This document shows, piece by piece, positions 1 to 10,068 of a stretch of DNA of 64,000 nt (its first letter is position 1; each line of letters starts with the position of its first letter). Below the pieces are notes generated by a model. That model was not told the DNA's origin. It saw nothing but the letters and a program-made list of their open reading frames with translations, and made no database searches. Source of the stretch: Streptomyces huasconensis (GTDB taxonomy: Bacteria; Actinomycetota; Actinomycetes; Streptomycetales; Streptomycetaceae); the NCBI GenBank assembly GCA_004010275.1, contig RBWT01000001.1, positions 1-64,000 of the forward strand, written 5' to 3'. The position numbers and the translations under genes are program-made.

Positions 1-3000
1 CCGGCCACCACCACCCCGGCCACCGTCACCCTCATCACCGGCGACAAGGTCACCGTCGCCCCGCTGCCCGGCGGCAGACGGACCGTCACCGTCGACCGCC
101 CGGCCGGGGCGACCGGAGCCGTGCGGACGCAGGTGGCGGGCGGACGCGACACCGTCGTACCGGACGAGGCGCGGCCGTATCTGCGCTCCGGGATGCTGGA
201 CGAGCGGCTGTTCGACGTCAGTGAGCTGATCCGGCAGGGCTTCGCCGCCCGCGGCACGGCAGGGCGGGCGCGGCTTCCGCTCATCGTCACGTACGAGAAG
301 GACGCCCGGGGCGCCGCCCGCCCCGTGCCGCGCGGCGCCGAGGAGGTGCGGGCCCTGCCGAGCGTCGGCGGGCTCGCCGTGACCGCCGAGCGGCCCGTCG
401 CCCTGTGCGCTCCTGCGCGAGGACGCGTCCGGCATCGAGAAGGTCTGGCTCGACGGCCGCGTCGAGGCGGACATGGCGCGGAGCAACGCGCAGATAGGCA
501 CACCCAGGGCTTGGGAGGCCGGGCTCACCGGGAAGGGCGTGACGGTCGCCGTCCTCGACACCGGCGTCGACGCCGGGCACCCGGATCTCGACGGCCGGGT
601 CACCGAGAGCCGCAGCTTCGTCCCCGGCGAGGAGGTCGCCGACCGCAACGGCCACGGCACCCATGTGGCGTCGACCGTCGGCGGCAGCGGCGCGCCTCCG
701 AAGGCGGCCAGGAGAAGGGGGTCGCGCCCGGCGCCTCCCTCGCCGTCGGCAAGGTGCTCGGCGACGAGGGCTTCGGCAGCGAGTCGGCGGTCATCGCGGG
801 GATGGAGTGGGCCGCCAAGGACGTCGGCGCCGAGATCGTGTCCATGAGCCTCGGTTCGCAGGAGCCCAGCGACGGCACCGACCCGATGGCCGCCGCCCTG
901 GACGCGCTCTCGAAGGAGACCGGCGCCCTCTTCGTCGTCGCGGCGGGGAACACCGGCGCGCCCTCCTCCATCGGCTCGCCCGGCGCCGCCGACTCCGCGC
1001 TCACCGTCGGCGCCGTCGACTCCGCCGACCGGGCCGCCTACTTCACGAGCCGGGGGCCCCGCGCGGGCGACCACGCGCTCAAACCGGACCTGTCGGCGCC
1101 GGGCGTCGGCATCCTCGCGGCCCGCTCCCGGCTCACGGGGGGCGAGGGCCCGTACACGGAGATGAGCGGTACGTCGATGGCGGCCCCGCACGTCGCGGGG
1201 GCGGCCGCCCCTGCTCGCCGAGAAGCACCCCGGCTGGAGCGGCGCCCGGCTCAAGGACGCCTGATGTCCACCGCCCGCGCAACTCGACGCCTCCGTATAC
1301 GCGTTGGGCGCCCGGGCGGGTCAGCGTGCCCGGCGCCGTCGACGCGCGGATCACCGCGACCGGCAGTGTCGACCTCGGCTTCCACGCCTGGCCGTACGAG
1401 GACAACAGACCGGTGACGAGGAAGCTCACGTACGCCAACTCCGCCGCCGAGCCGGTCACGTTGAGCCTGAGTGTGCGGGGCGCCATCGACGGGGTCGCCG
1501 GCCTCGCCGACACCACCCTCACCGTCCCGGCCCACGGCACCGCCTCGACACCGTCACCGGCGACGGGGCGGCGGCGCCCGTCGGCAACACCAGCGGCCAC
1601 GTCGTCGCGAGCGCGGGCGGCGAGCCGGTCGCGCGGACGGCGTTCGGCCTGGTCAAGGAGGAGGAGCGGTACACGCTCACCGTGCACGTCAAGGACCGTG
1701 CCGGCGCCCCCGCCCCGGCCGACCTGGTGGTGCAGCGGCTCACCGGGGGCGTCGACCCGCTTCCGGCCGCCGTCGGTGACTCCGGCACCGTGAAGCTGCG
1801 CCTGCGGCCGGGGACGTACGCCGTGTCGTCCTTCCTCGACGTGCGCGGCGCCCGGGGCGCGGACTCGCTCGGCCTCGGCTTCCTCGCCGACCCGCAGATC
1901 GGCCTCGACCGGGACCGCGAGGTCACCCTCGACGGACGGAAGCTGCGCGAGGTCAGTGCCGAGGTCGGCCGGCGCACCGAGACCCGGCACCTGCTGATGG
2001 AGTACGACAGGAAGGCGGGCGGCGCCGAGCTGCAAGGCGCCGTCCAGGTGCCCGTGAAGTACGACAGCGTCTTCGCCGCCCCCACCGCCGAGGTCACCGA
2101 CGGCACCTTCGAGTACCGCACGGTGTGGCGTCTCGGCAAGCCCCGCGTGGCGGTGAAGGGGCTGCACGAGGCCGTCGCCCAGCCCGGCGGGACCATCGCC
2201 GAGGGACGGCAGAGGTGGGCGCTGGTGGACGCGGGCGACGGCACCCCGGACGCGTACGCGGGCCGGGACGTGCGCGGCAAGGCGGTCGTCGTGCGCCGCA
2301 CGGGCGCGGTCACCGCCGAGCGGCTCGGGCAGGCCGCGCAGGACGCGGGCGCCGCCCGCGCTGTCGTGACGGACGACCGGCCCGGACGCCTGACCGCCTG
2401 GTTCGGCACGGACGGCAACGCCGACCGGCCGCTCCAGATCGCCGCGGTCGACGCCGCCGACGGAGCCCGGCTCCTCGCGGCGGCGCGGGCGGGCGGGACG
2501 GCCGAGAGCACCGGGACGGTCGACACGCCGTACGTCTACGACCTCTCCGAGGGCCACGAGAAGGCCGTACCGAAGGATCTGACCTTCCGGCCGGGCAAGG
2601 GTGAACTCGCTGTGCTGGACACGAAGTTCCACGCGGTGAAACCCGCGCGGGGCAGCGAGTTCCGCTACTCGGTCACCGGCACCTTCCCGGTCGGCATCGG
2701 CTTCCAGGACAAGGTCGCCCTGCCCGCCGAGCGGACGGAGTACGTGTCCACGGGCCGGGGGCAGCTGTGGCACGAGTCCGTCTCCACCGGGCCCGGTGCC
2801 CTGGAGGAGCGCGGCGGACTCGTCACCTATGAGGGCGGCACGCGGACCGGCCTGAACTGGTTCAGGCCCGTCCTGCACCCCTGGCTCGGCACCGGCCTCG
2901 GCCGGGGCCAGACGCGCCGCGGCGGCACCCTGGAGTTCGACGTGCCCGGCTGGGGCGACTCGGGCCCGGACCACACCGGCTTCGGCGACGTGTGGAACGA

Positions 3001-3514
3001 GGCGTCGATGACGCAGGTCAGCGAGGTCTTCGTCGACGGGGTCAGCGCCGACCGGCGTGAAGGCTCCGCGGTCTATGTGTGGGACGCGGACCCCGCCGAA
3101 CGCACCTACAAGGTCGTCACCGACACGACCCTCGACCCGGCGCGGTGGCACCTCGCCACGAAGGGCCACACGGAGTGGACCTTCAGGTCGAAGGAGACCC
3201 CGGCGGACCGGAAGACCCGCCTCCCGCTGCTCAACCTCGGCTTCGACATCGACACGTCCCTCTCGGGCGACGTACGCGGCGGGCGGACCGTGCCCGTCGG
3301 CATCTTCGCGGAGTACATCAAGGGGGCGGCGGACACCGGGCGCATTGGCCGCGGCGAGCTGTCGGTGTCGTACGACGAGGGCGAGACCTGGCAGGCCGTC
3401 GCCCTGGACAAGGGCGGCGAGAAGGCCTCCTGGGGAGGGAAGTTGCGGGTCCCCGGTGGCGCCGCGTCCGTGTCGCTGCGGCCTCGGCCCGTGACGACCG
3501 GGGCGGGTCCGTGA
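1..3514 (+). CDS. Secreted S8 (subtilisin-like) serine peptidase, 5' truncated, multiple frame changes
   Basis: Most of a subtilisin-family secreted peptidase; its start lies before the window. Base 1 is already in frame, with a propeptide-like [11 protein letters not shown] at about 28-60. All three catalytic residues are visible: Asp in [15 protein letters not shown] (about 545-590), His in NGHGTHVAS (about 647-673) and Ser in [11 protein letters not shown] (about 1168-1200). A protease-associated-like segment follows (about 2200-2420), then a long C-terminal region. This fits the roughly 1,100-1,200 residue peptidases of Streptomyces. The frame shifts by one base near 405, 690, 1205, 1260-1320 (more than once) and 1550, and homology resumes each time; from 1550 to the stop it is clean. 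I infer sequencing indels, though a decaying gene cannot be excluded. The substrate is unknown. It converges on matB. Confidence 0.85.
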
Positions 3515-3567
3515 CGCAGGAGATCATCCGGGCGGTGGGGGTGACGTGACCACCGCCCCCCCCCGCT

Positions 3568-5059
3568 TCAGGCCTTGTTCTCCTTCCCCAGGGCACGCTT
3601 CATGATCTTGCCCATGTCGTTGCGGGGGAGGGCCTGGAGGTAGTGGACGACCCGGGGCCGCTTGTGCGGGGCGAGCGAGGACGCCACGTGGTCCGCCAAC
3701 TCGGCAGCGGTGGGCGGGGCGTCGGCGTCGGCGGGCACCACCCACGCCACGATCCGCTCGCCCAGGTCGGGGTCCGGCTCGCCGGTGACCGCGGCCTCCC
3801 GCACCCCGGCGTGGGCGAGGAGCGCGTTCTCGATCTCACCCGCGCCGATCTTGTAGCCGCCGCTCTTGATCAGGTCGGTGGCCTTGCGGCCGACGATCCG
3901 CACATAGCCGTCGGGGTCGCGCACCGCCATGTCGCCCGTGCGGAACCAGCCGCCCGGCGCGAAGGCCGCGGCGGTCGCGTCGGGGCGGTTCAGATACCCG
4001 GTGAAGAGGTTCGGGCCGCGCACCTGGATCTCCCCGACCGCCTCCGGGCCGTCCGCGGGGAGCGGCTCGCCCGCCTCGTCGACCAGCCGCAGGTCGACTC
4101 CCGGCAGCGGCACGCCGACCGCGCCCGCACGCGGCTCGCCGTCCGCGCGGATGCTGGTGTTCATGAGGGTCTCCGTCATGCCGTACCGCTCGATGACGCG
4201 GCGCCCCGTGGCCGCCGCGATCCGCTCGTGGTCGTGCACCGGCAGCGCGGCCGAACCGGACACCAGCAGCCGTGCCCCGGCCAGTGCCTTCGCCAACTCC
4301 GGTTCGCCGGGCAGGGCTTCGGCGATCCGGTGGTACATCGTCGGCACCCCGAACAGCATGGTCGCCCCGGCGCCCAGCTCGCGCGCCACGCCCTCGGTGC
4401 TGAACCGGCCGAGGTGGCGCACGCTGCCGCCGCGTCGCAGCGGGCCCAGCGTGCCGAGGATCAGGCCGTGCACGTGGAACAGCGGCAGGGCGTGACGAAG
4501 ACGTCGTCGCCGGTCCATTGCCAGGCGTCCGCCAAGGCGTCCAGCGTGGTGGCGATCGCGCGGCGGGGCAGGACGGCGCCCTTGGGCGGGCCGGTGGTGC
4601 CGGAGGTGTAGACGATCAGGGCGGGGGCTTCCGGGTCGTCCGGCTCCGGGGGCGCGGCTTCCGGAAGGGGCGCCTCGAAGCCCCGTACGTCCACGTCCAC
4701 GTCCACGTCGACGTCGTGCCGCGTCAGACCGGCCAGCGCCTGCGGCAGCGCGACGCCCGGCTCGGCCAGCACGAGGGACGGTGCGCGTCCGCCACGATGT
4801 GCGCCAGTTCGCTGCCGCCCGACTTCGGGTTGAGCGGCACGGCGGGCACGCCCGCCCGCAGCGCGGCGACCACGGCGACGGCGGTCTCCAGGGAGGGCGT
4901 GGCCCAGACGGCGACGCGGTCCGCCCCGCTCAGCCGGGCCGCCAGCGCGCCCGACGCCGCCGCGAGTTCGCCGTGGCTCAGGGCGCGGTCGCCGAACCGC
5001 AGGGCCTCACCGGAATCCCGCGCGTGCGGGGCGGACAGGGTTGGGAAGAGGGGGTCCAC
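3568..5059 (-). CDS. matB: Malonyl-CoA synthetase MatB (acyl-CoA ligase), two frame changes
   Basis: ANL-superfamily ligase that joins malonate to CoA using ATP, giving cytosolic malonyl-CoA for fatty-acid and polyketide synthesis. Visible adenylation motifs: YTSGTTGPPKGA (P-loop), YGMTETLMN, FRTGDMA, GRKATDLIKSGGYKIG and the C-terminal catalytic lysine in NDMGKIMK. The sequence closely matches my memory of S. coelicolor MatB, including VAVWAT near the N-terminus and LFGVPTMYHRIAE. The start is GTG at 5059 with GAGGAG about 8 bases upstream, giving about 497 residues, the usual size. The frame is broken near 4490 (before the LPLFHVHG segment) and near 4778; both look like single-base errors. 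A short alternating Val-Asp run (coding 4686-4713) lies in a variable linker. It converges on the peptidase across a run of nine C at about 3558. Confidence 0.9.
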
Positions 5060-5196
5060 GTCTCGTACTCCTCGGAGTCTGCTCGGCCTGTGCGGGGTAC
5101 ACGCAGTCTCACACAGGGTGACGCGGCGTTGCCCGGGAAGCGGCCGGGCCGCCGCCTCCTCGTGGTGGCCGGCGGCGGAGGAGGGCGGGGTGCAGG

Positions 5197-6278
5197 TCAG
5201 TACGTCAGCACCACACCCACGTACGAGATCCCGGCGATCACACCCCACGCCACCAGGCCGAGCGCCGCGACCCGGCCGCCCGTGCGGGTCAGGGACGGCA
5301 GGTCCACCGCGCTGCCGAGGCCGAACAGGGCGGCGGCGAGCAGGAGTTCCTGTGCCACCTGCGCGGCGTCGATCGCGCCGGCCCGGGCAGCAGCCCGGTA
5401 GTGCGCAGGACGACCATGGCGAGGAAGCCCGCGACGAAGAGCGGCACGAGCGGCGGCCGCCGGGTGCCTGCTGTCGCCGTCCCGCTCCGGGCGGCGGCGC
5501 GGGAGCGCGACCTCGCCCGCACCGACAGGGCGACGGCCGCGACGAGCGGCGCGAGCAGCGCGACCCGCATCAGCTTGACCAGGACCGCGTCGCCGAGCGC
5601 CCCGGAACCGGCCGTCTGCGCGGTCGCCACGACCTGCCCCACGTCGTGCACGCTCGCCCCGACCCAGCGGCCGAACTCCGCGTCGGTCAGGCCCAACGGG
5701 TGCTGGAGCAGCGGGAGTACGGCGATGGCGAGCGTGCCGCACAGCGTCACCAGGGCCACCGATGTCGCCGTGTCCCGCTCGTCGCTCTCGGAGACCTCGC
5801 TGACCGCGCCGATCGCGGACGCGCCGCAGATCGAGTAGCCGGTGGCGATGAGCAGCGGCTGGTCGCCGCGCAGGCCCATGCGGCGGCCCAGCCACCAGGT
5901 GCCGAAGAAGGTCACGGCGACCACGCCGAGCACCATCACGACCGAGGACCAGCCGAGCCCGAGCACGTCGTCCAGGCTCAGCTTCAGGCCGAGCAGCACG
6001 ATCCCGACGCGCATCAGCCGCTTCGCCGCGAACGTCAGCCCCGCCTTGCCGGGACCGCGTACGAAGTGCCGTGCGGAGCCCGGAAGGTGGGCCGCCACGA
6101 TGCCGAGGACCACGGCGGCGGTGAGCATCGGGACACCGGGCACCAGCCGGTGCACGCCCCAGGCCACGGCGACGCCCGCGGCGGCCAGGGCCAGGCCGGG
6201 GAGCTTGCCGTGCGGCCGTCGGACCCGCGTGGTGAGGGGCGCGGTGCGGGTCCTGGCGCGTTCTCCGAGCAGTGCCAT
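5197..6278 (-). CDS. YeiH/UPF0324-type putative sulfate or sulfite exporter
   Basis: Polytopic inner-membrane protein of the YeiH (PSE, putative sulfate exporter) family, with about ten hydrophobic segments. Family-type stretches include KRLMRVGIVLLGLKLSLDDV, IATGYSICGASAIGAVS and GASVHDVGQVVATA. Start ATG at 6278 overlaps the upstream stop as TAATG, so it is translationally coupled to the cysteine dioxygenase-like gene. A frame change near 5388 separates the last membrane segments, which continue to the stop at 5197; the protein is about 360 residues with that repaired. Transport of sulfate or sulfite is a family-level prediction. The coupling to a cysteine-oxidising enzyme supports export of oxidised sulfur, but this is inference. 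Confidence 0.82.
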
Positions 6279-6847
6279 TACCGGTCGGCCGGCAGGTCGT
6301 ACACCCGGCGGACGCTGCTGCCCAGGCGGGCTATGTCGGCGCCGTAGATGTGGAGGGATATCGCGCGCGTGCCGCAGGCGTTCCACACCCGGTGGATGTC
6401 GCCGGGCGGCGCGAAGCCGCAGACCGCGCCCAGCGGGTTGACGACGTCCTCCGTGGCGACGAGGCGGCCCGTGCCGCCTGGCTCGGCGGCGGGCACGAGG
6501 CGGTAGCGCCGCTCGTGCTCCTCGCCCTCGTGCACCCCGGTGACGCACCACGAGACGTGGTCGTGGACGGAGGTCCGCTGCCCCGGCAGCCACACCAGGG
6601 CCACGATCGAGAAACTGCCGTCCTGCTCGGCGTGCAGGACGTGCTGGCGGTACCGCTCGGGGTCGCCCTCGCACTGCTCGTCGGTGAGCAGATCGGCGGC
6701 GCCGAGGTGCGGGGCGAGCCGTTCGCCGACCAGGTACGCGGTCAGGTCGGGGGGCAGTCCGCGCCCGACCGCCTCGCGCACGTCGGCGACGAGGGTGTCG
6801 AGGCGCTCTGTGGTCCGGGCGGCCCGGTACGCGGTCGGAGTGGTCAT
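6278..6847 (-). CDS. Cysteine dioxygenase family cupin
   Basis: A 189-residue cupin of the cysteine dioxygenase type I family, which oxidises L-cysteine to cysteine sulfinate with O2 at an Fe(II) centre held by three histidines. The first metal motif is visible as SVHDHVSWCVTGVHEGEE (two His near residues 97-99) and the second His lies in GDIHRVWNACG (near residue 153), followed by SLHIYGADI, typical of bacterial members. The stop overlaps the exporter start (TAATG). Upstream 6848-6987 separates it from the LysR gene and carries a perfect 7-base inverted repeat. Its product is expected to feed taurine or sulfite release, which fits the coupled exporter. Substrate preference (cysteine versus 3-mercaptopropionate) cannot be told from sequence. 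Confidence 0.87.
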   Translation of the reverse strand: MTTPTAYRAARTTERLDTLVADVREAVGRGLPPDLTAYLVGERLAPHLGAADLLTDEQCEGDPERYRQHVLHAEQDGSFSIVALVWLPGQRTSVHDHVSWCVTGVHEGEEHERRYRLVPAAEPGGTGRLVATEDVVNPLGAVCGFAPPGDIHRVWNACGTRAISLHIYGADIARLGSSVRRVYDLPADR

Positions 6848-6868
6848 ACCGGCAGCGTGGCGCCGTCT

Positions 6869-6925
6869 GATCCATCACGTCCAACGACAGTTTCTTGGCG
6901 ACCCCGAAACTCCCGCTTATGGATC
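6869..6925. promoter_or_regulatory. Candidate LysR control region before the dioxygenase gene
   Basis: The 140-base gap between lysR and the dioxygenase gene contains GATCCAT (6869-6875) and its exact reverse complement ATGGATC (6919-6925), 43 bases apart. A LysR protein would be expected to bind here because its own gene lies directly upstream on the same strand. No T-N11-A box can be assigned with certainty. Confidence 0.3.
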
Positions 6926-6987
6926 GGGGCGGGTAGGAGCCTTCGGGCGCCGACGGGAGCGCCCCGGACGTCGATGGGAGCCTCGGC

Positions 6988-7893
6988 TCAGCAGCCGACG
7001 CGGTTGGCCGCCACCGTCCTCAGCTCGTCCAGCACCAGCGCGGTGGCCGGGATGCGCAGATGATCCTTGAGGACGTACGCCGACACCTTGCGCCGCGAGG
7101 CGGGGTCCAGGGCGCGGCCCGTCACCTTGCGGTGGCACAGGAAGTTCAGGACGAGCCCCGGCATCATCGCGATGCCGAGCCCCTCGGCGACCAGACTCTG
7201 CACCACCAGGTTGTCGTCGGTGGTGAAGGCGATGTCGGGCGCGAAGCCCAGCTCGGCGCACTCGTGCAGGAAGTTGGCCCGGCAGCGTGGGCACCCGGCG
7301 ATCCACCGCTCCTCCGCCAGCTCGGCGAGCTTGACCGAGCGGCGGCGCGCCATGGGGTGCCCGGTGGGCAGCAGCACGGTCAGCTGGTCCTCCAGGAGCG
7401 GGATCTCCGCCAGCTCGTCCGGCACCTCTTCGTGCAGGCCGGGGTAGGTGAAGGCGAGCGTGATGTCGCACTCGCCGCGCACCACGCGCCGCAGCGACTC
7501 CGGCGGCTCGTCCTCCAATAACTCCACGCGCACGCCCGGATGACCCGAGGCGAGGCGGGCCAGGGCCTCCGGGATGAGGGTGGCGTTGGCGCTCGGGAAG
7601 GCGCAGACCCGTACCCGGCCCGAGCGCAGCCGCGTGATCGCGTTCATCTGCTGCTGGGCGGCGGAGATGTCGTCCAGGATGATCCCCGCGTGCCGTGACA
7701 GCGCCTCGCCCGCCTCGGTCAGCCGCATGCGGCGCCCGACGCGGGTGAACAGGGGGGTGCCCACGGACCGTTCCAGGGCCTTCATCTGCTGGGTGATCGC
7801 CGGCTGTGTGTAGCCGAGGGAGCGGGCGGCCGCCGAGTACGACCCGGCCCGGACCACTTCGTGGAATGTCTTGATGTGCCGCGAATCGAACAC
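6988..7893 (-). CDS. LysR-family transcriptional regulator with a TTA codon
   Basis: A 301-residue LysR-type regulator. The N-terminal winged helix-turn-helix is clear (SYSAAARSLGYTQPAITQQ, near residues 16-35), followed by a linker helix and a substrate-binding domain. The start is taken as GTG at 7893 (product FDSRHIKTFHEVV...), with no obvious Shine-Dalgarno sequence, so it may be leaderless. A Cys cluster (GCPRCRANFLHECAELGF, about residues 186-203) is unusual and could sense redox state or metal, but that is speculation. A leucine TTA codon at 7519-7521 makes translation dependent on the rare bldA tRNA in Streptomyces. It probably controls the dioxygenase and exporter genes just downstream; the effector is unknown. 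Confidence 0.88.
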   Translation of the reverse strand: MFDSRHIKTFHEVVRAGSYSAAARSLGYTQPAITQQMKALERSVGTPLFTRVGRRMRLTEAGEALSRHAGIILDDISAAQQQMNAITRLRSGRVRVCAFPSANATLIPEALARLASGHPGVRVELLEDEPPESLRRVVRGECDITLAFTYPGLHEEVPDELAEIPLLEDQLTVLLPTGHPMARRRSVKLAELAEERWIAGCPRCRANFLHECAELGFAPDIAFTTDDNLVVQSLVAEGLGIAMMPGLVLNFLCHRKVTGRALDPASRRKVSAYVLKDHLRIPATALVLDELRTVAANRVGC

Positions 7894-8082
7894 CGTCGCA
7901 TCATAAGCAGATGTTGGGAGCCTCGAACAAGAGTGGGGGTCTGGCTTGTACGAGGGGGTGCGCACGGCGCGCGGGCCTGCTAGCGGTGCCACCGCGCGCT
8001 CGTTACGTACGGCGATCGGATCGCTACGTTGGGGCACGGGAGGGCCGTGTGCGGCGGCCCGCGTGGCGAAGGGGGTACGCGT

Positions 8083-8379
8083 ATGAGGCGACGACGCATG
8101 GCCAAGCGGCTCGGGGTACTCGCGGCGGCCGCGGTGCTGGCACTGTCCGTGCCGGACACGGCGCACGCGGCGGAGGGTGTGCTGACCATCAACGGCACGC
8201 CGCACCTGAACCCGCGCGGCTGCTATCCCATCGACTGGTTCCCCAGCTCGGTGGTGAACGACACCCGCTCCATCGCCGAGGTCCACACCGGCCCCGGCTG
8301 CACCGGCCAGGTCGAGGAACTTGTGTACCCCGGGGTGACGTACTACACGGAGTCCGCGCGGAGCGTCTTCATCCTCTGA
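8083..8379 (+). CDS. Small secreted protein, unknown function
   Basis: A 98-residue protein with a clear Sec signal peptide: Arg/Lys-rich start (MRRRRMAKR), a hydrophobic core rich in Ala, Val and Leu, and a likely cut after AHA near residue 29. The mature part is about 69 residues with two cysteines (RGCYPI and GPGCTG) that could form one disulfide. The start is ATG at 8083 with GAAGGGGG about 7 bases upstream; a longer frame upstream lacks support. It is divergent from lysR and converges on the surface-glycan operon. I do not recognise the family, though size and layout resemble small secreted beta-rich proteins and peptidase-inhibitor-like proteins of Streptomyces. Confidence 0.7.
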   Translation: MRRRRMAKRLGVLAAAAVLALSVPDTAHAAEGVLTINGTPHLNPRGCYPIDWFPSSVVNDTRSIAEVHTGPGCTGQVEELVYPGVTYYTESARSVFIL

Positions 8380-8382
8380 CCT

Positions 8383-8398
8383 CGCAGAGGCCTCTGCG
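8383..8398. terminator. Palindrome between convergent genes, likely bidirectional terminator
   Basis: CGCAGAGGCCTCTGCG is a perfect 16-base palindrome lying between the stops at 8379 (+) and 8410 (-). There is no T-run, as is common in high-GC actinobacteria. Confidence 0.45.
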
Positions 8399-8409
8399 TC
8401 CTCTGAGGG

Positions 8410-9013
8410 CTAAGGGTGCCCACTCGCACCCTCCACCCGTTGGAGCAGACCCCACGTGAACTCCGCGACGCACGGCCGCCGTTCACCGCTCCCGTCCGGC
8501 GCGGTGAACGCCAGGCGCCACCGCGTCGGCGCCGTGCCCTCCATGGGCCGGGCCGGGGCGAAGGCCCGCGCGGCCTCGTCGACCGTGCACGACCAGGGGG
8601 CCAGATCGTCGACCGTACGCAACTCCGGCCCCGCCACCCCCGGTGCGCGCACCAGCCACTCGTTCCACACCGCCCCGTTCGGCGCGCGCAGCACCTCGAA
8701 GCGCAGATCCGGCCAGAGCGGCACCGGCCAGAGCATGGCCTCGCACTCCAGGTCGCCGATCTGTCGGCGGGCGGTCGACTCGGGGGCGCCGAGGACCGAG
8801 CGGTAGCGCGCCGCGGCACCCCGCGAGCGCGCCCCCCCGCGCCATCGCCTGCCAGCGGCGGTTGGCCTCCCGCATCTGGGCGAGGGAGGTGCCCAGTTCG
8901 CGGCGGGCGTCCTCCACGAGACCGGGGTTGTGGTCGGCCATGCGGCGCAGCAGGACCAGCTGGAAGTCCAGCGGGGTGAACGGGGCGGAGGGCGAGGAGA
9001 CGCTAGCGGGCAT
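8410..9013 (-). CDS. Conserved hypothetical protein, last gene of the surface-glycan operon
   Basis: About 200 residues with the frame change near 8835 repaired. The start is ATG at 9013, overlapping the FkbM gene by 11 bases. The N-terminal third is helical (FTPLDFQLVLLRRMADHNPG and a following Gln/Arg-rich stretch). The C-terminal two thirds is rich in Trp (AMLWPVPLWPDLRFEV, APWSCTVDEAARAF, TRWRLAFTAPDGSG), which suggests a beta-rich ligand-binding fold. There is no signal peptide or membrane segment. I do not recognise the family. Position and overlap imply that it serves the same pathway as the upstream methyltransferases and transferases. Confidence 0.65.
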
Positions 9014-9805
9014 GCGCCCCATCGTCGCGCACCGCGAACGCACCCGGGCGGCGCCCTTCCGGGAGGAACAGCACCGAGTTGACGTACCGGGGGCGGCGGG
9101 GCGTGAGCACCCGGCGCAGCAGGCCCTGCGAGACGACGTACGCCGTGTCCTCCTGGTGCGCCTCCAGGTCGAAGGCGCCCAGCGGCAGCCACGTGTCGCC
9201 CGGCAGGACCCAGCCCCGGTAGCCGTGGTGGCGGGTGAGCAGGTCCACGATGGGGGCGATCGGCTGGATGCGGGCCTCCAGCTCGATGAAGAGCGCCGGA
9301 CGGTCACGGGCGATCAGCTCGCGCGCGCCGCGCAGCACCGGTAACTCGTTGCCGTCCACGTCGATCTTGACGAAGCCGACGTCACGCAGGCCGAGCCCGT
9401 CCAGGGTCAGGCACGGCACGTCGACGGCGGTGGCGTGGATGTCGCGGCGGACCAGGGACGACACGCCGCGCCGGCCTTCGTCCCCGGGCGGCAGCCAGAG
9501 CCGGGCCGTGCCCCGGTGGTCCGTCACCGGCGCCGTGGACGACGCGGACGTTGCCGGGCGTGCTCGCGGCGAGCAGCCGGGCGAGGCGGGGCACCGGCTC
9601 GACGGCCACCACGCGGCGGCCCGCCCGGCGAGGCGGCGCGACCACGGGCCGTACCAGCCGCCGACGACCACGGCGTGCCGCAGTCCGGCGGGCACAGGTC
9701 GCCGAGACGGGCCAACTCCGGTTCGAAGCGCGGGTAGACGAGCCGGGCCAGGGAGGCGATGAGACGGTCGGGGACATAGGGCGCGAGGCGCGCGGCGAGC
9801 GTCAT
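9003..9805 (-). CDS. FkbM-family methyltransferase (frame changes)
   Basis: SAM-dependent O-methyltransferase of the FkbM family, which methylates hydroxyls on sugars, lipids or polyketides in the cytosol. The family hallmark is visible as FVKIDVDGNELPVLRGA, followed by ALFIELEARIQP; the SAM-binding region is VVVGGWYGPWSRRLA and VVAVEPVPRLARLLAA. The start is ATG at 9805 and the product begins MTLAARLAPYVPDRL. The frame changes near 9690, 9615 and 9545 and is clean to the stop at 9003. Length is about 267 residues, normal for the family. It lies 14 bases after the Trm112-like gene and overlaps the next gene. The acceptor is unknown; the surrounding genes suggest a surface sugar. Confidence 0.78.
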
Positions 9806-9819
9806 GGGCGGCCTCCCCG

Positions 9820-10068
9820 TCACGGGGATATTCGCTTGAGCAGCTGCTCGTGCTCGTCCTCCGGGACCTGCTCGCCGGAGGAGGGCAGCAGCTGCGGGAT
9901 GCCGTCGATCACCGGATAGCGGCGGCGCAGCCGCGGGTTGTAGAGCGCCTCTTCCAGTACGAGGGAACCCTCCTGCGAGGTGACGGGCTCGTCCGGGGTG
10001 AGCAGGTGCAGCGGCCCCTTGTCGAGCGGGCAGGCGAGGATCTTCAGCAGCGGGTCTTCGGGGTTCAT
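9820..10068 (-). CDS. Trm112-like small zinc-ribbon-type protein
   Basis: An 82-residue protein of the Trm112/UPF0434 family (LLKILACPLDKGPL at the start, ALYNPRLRRRYPVIDGIPQ in the second half). Eukaryotic and archaeal Trm112 bind and activate several SAM methyltransferases; bacterial homologues are often encoded next to glycosyltransferases and methyltransferases. Only one of the usual zinc cysteines is visible (ACPLDK), so metal binding may be lost. It overlaps the transporter gene by four bases (ATGA at 10065-10068) and precedes the FkbM gene by 14 bases. I infer a partner role for the methyltransferases of this operon. Confidence 0.85.
   Translation of the reverse strand: MNPEDPLLKILACPLDKGPLHLLTPDEPVTSQEGSLVLEEALYNPRLRRRYPVIDGIPQLLPSSGEQVPEDEHEQLLKRISP

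Noticed and set aside
1133-3169. A 678-codon minus-strand open frame over the S8 peptidase
   Set aside because: Antisense shadow; the plus strand carries the catalytic triad and continues in frame to 3514.
4686-4713. A functional Val-Asp repeat domain in MatB
   Set aside because: It is a short simple-sequence GACGTG run in a linker that varies between MatB proteins.
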